In this document: positions 63,479-64,000 of the stretch, piece by piece
How the letters are laid out: each line of letters opens with the position of its first letter
How positions within the stretch are numbered: the first letter of the stretch is position 1
NCBI RefSeq assembly: GCF_900143005.1
Contig: NZ_FRCS01000006.1
Span: 186,001 to 250,000 of the forward strand
From: Cryptosporangium aurantiacum
Lineage (GTDB): Bacteria > Actinomycetota > Actinomycetes > Mycobacteriales > Cryptosporangiaceae
Direction: 5' to 3'
DNA length: 64,000 nt
Made by a program: the position numbers and the translations under genes
Notes under the pieces: model-generated
The model's database searches: none
Told to the model about the DNA's origin: nothing
The model's input: the letters and a program-made list of their open reading frames with translations, nothing else

Positions 63479-64000
63479 GGCGTGCCCAATGAATTCCGAT
63501 ACCGCGGAGCACGGTCCCGGCTGCGAACGCGACCGGCAGACCGATGCTCTCCGCCGCGAAGCCGACCATCGGTGGTCCGGTCAGGTACGCGAGGTACCCG
63601 ACGGCGCTGACCCGTGCGGTCATCGCCGCCGCCGTACCCCCTGACCGCCCGGCGCGATGCACGGCGAGCGGGAACACCGGCCCGAGCGCGAGACCGGTGA
63701 CACCGATCGCCACGACCATGCCCAGCGCCTCGCCGACGGCGCTCGCCACGGGGACCAGGCAGCACAGCACCACGGCGACGACGGTCAAGACCTGAAGAGC
63801 AGCGCCGTCCCCACACAGACCGCACCGGACCGCAGGCTGCGGAGCAGCCGCGCCGTGAGCAGCAACGCGGGGACCGAACCGGCCGCGACGCCGAACAAGG
63901 CGAGGCCCAGCGCACTGTCGGTGAGTTGGAGGCGCTCCTGGACGTCCGGGATCCGCGGAGCCCAGCTCGAAAGAACAGCGCCGTTGACGAAGAACACGAT
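63479..64000 (-). pseudogene. MFS transporter pseudogene, internally deleted, 5' end outside window
   Basis: Reading in from the right edge, one frame gives VFFVNGAVLSSWAPRIPDVQ then ERLQLTDSALGLALFGVAAG, the first two helices of an MFS transporter, and stops at about 63785. The next frame continues as VLTVVAVVLCCLVPVASAVG, LALGPVFPLAVHRAGRSGGT and YLAYLTGPPMVGFAAESIGL, which correspond to helices near the C-terminus. About half of the usual 400 residues are missing, and the frame is shifted at the junction (about 63785-63800). The C-terminal end also runs on without a natural stop. It cannot encode a working transporter. Confidence 0.7.

Overview
The window is a high-GC chromosome segment (G or C at nearly every third codon position, many GTG/TTG starts, tightly packed and often 4-nt-overlapping genes) from an actinomycete. 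Pointers to that phylum are mycothiol-dependent maleylpyruvate-isomerase-type proteins, SigE-family and ECF sigma factors, a LAL-type LuxR regulator, DUF5708 and DUF4190 membrane proteins and NACHT proteins of actinobacterial type. I cannot fix the genus. I see no rRNA, tRNA, CRISPR array, integrase, transposase or replication origin.

Layout. 1-8.1 kb: an AhpD-like gene (cut by the window edge) with an enlarged MfnB-like furan-phosphate synthase; an ECF sigma factor coupled to a maleylpyruvate-isomerase-fold partner; YchJ, a YihY-type membrane protein, a flavin monooxygenase, a PAP2 phosphatase, a broken remnant of a peptide-binding protein and a small secreted protein. 8.2-17 kb: a large LAL LuxR regulator, a family-5 solute-binding protein, a SigE-family sigma factor with a membrane-anchored partner, an aminoglycoside-phosphotransferase pseudogene that has lost its catalytic loop, and several small genes. 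17-34 kb: membrane and signalling genes: a CPBP protease, an alpha/beta-hydrolase, two NarL-type two-component systems (one in an ABC-exporter operon), a CDP-alcohol phosphatidyltransferase, a 38-residue peptide gene in front of a two-repeat protein, a TetR/DUF4386 pair and a second ABC exporter. 34-39 kb: an amine oxidase, an apparently exported flavodoxin, RibD-like reductase, AraC and TetR regulators.

39-47.7 kb is a distinctive catabolic-looking module: a cytochrome P450 diverging from a near-continuous series ABC ATPase, two-module permease, PaaX regulator, second P450, binding lipoprotein, second PaaX. Both P450s lack the usual acid-alcohol pair in helix I and share the same substitute motif. 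48.6-50.6 kb is a LysR/EamA exporter pair. 51-58.6 kb carries two large NACHT (NLR-like STAND) proteins, one ending in leucine-rich repeats and of visibly lower GC than its surroundings, which together look like a small innate-immunity or self/non-self signalling locus. 58.8-64 kb returns to ordinary genes (quinone oxidoreductase/MarR pair with twin operators, membrane-anchored Hsp70-like ATPase, DUF4259, maleylpyruvate isomerase family) and ends in an internally deleted MFS transporter pseudogene.

The most promising candidates for undescribed biology are the P450/PaaX/ABC module and the paired NACHT locus; the MfnB-like protein and the 38-residue peptide gene come next. All functions are read from motifs and gene order by eye; no database search was run.
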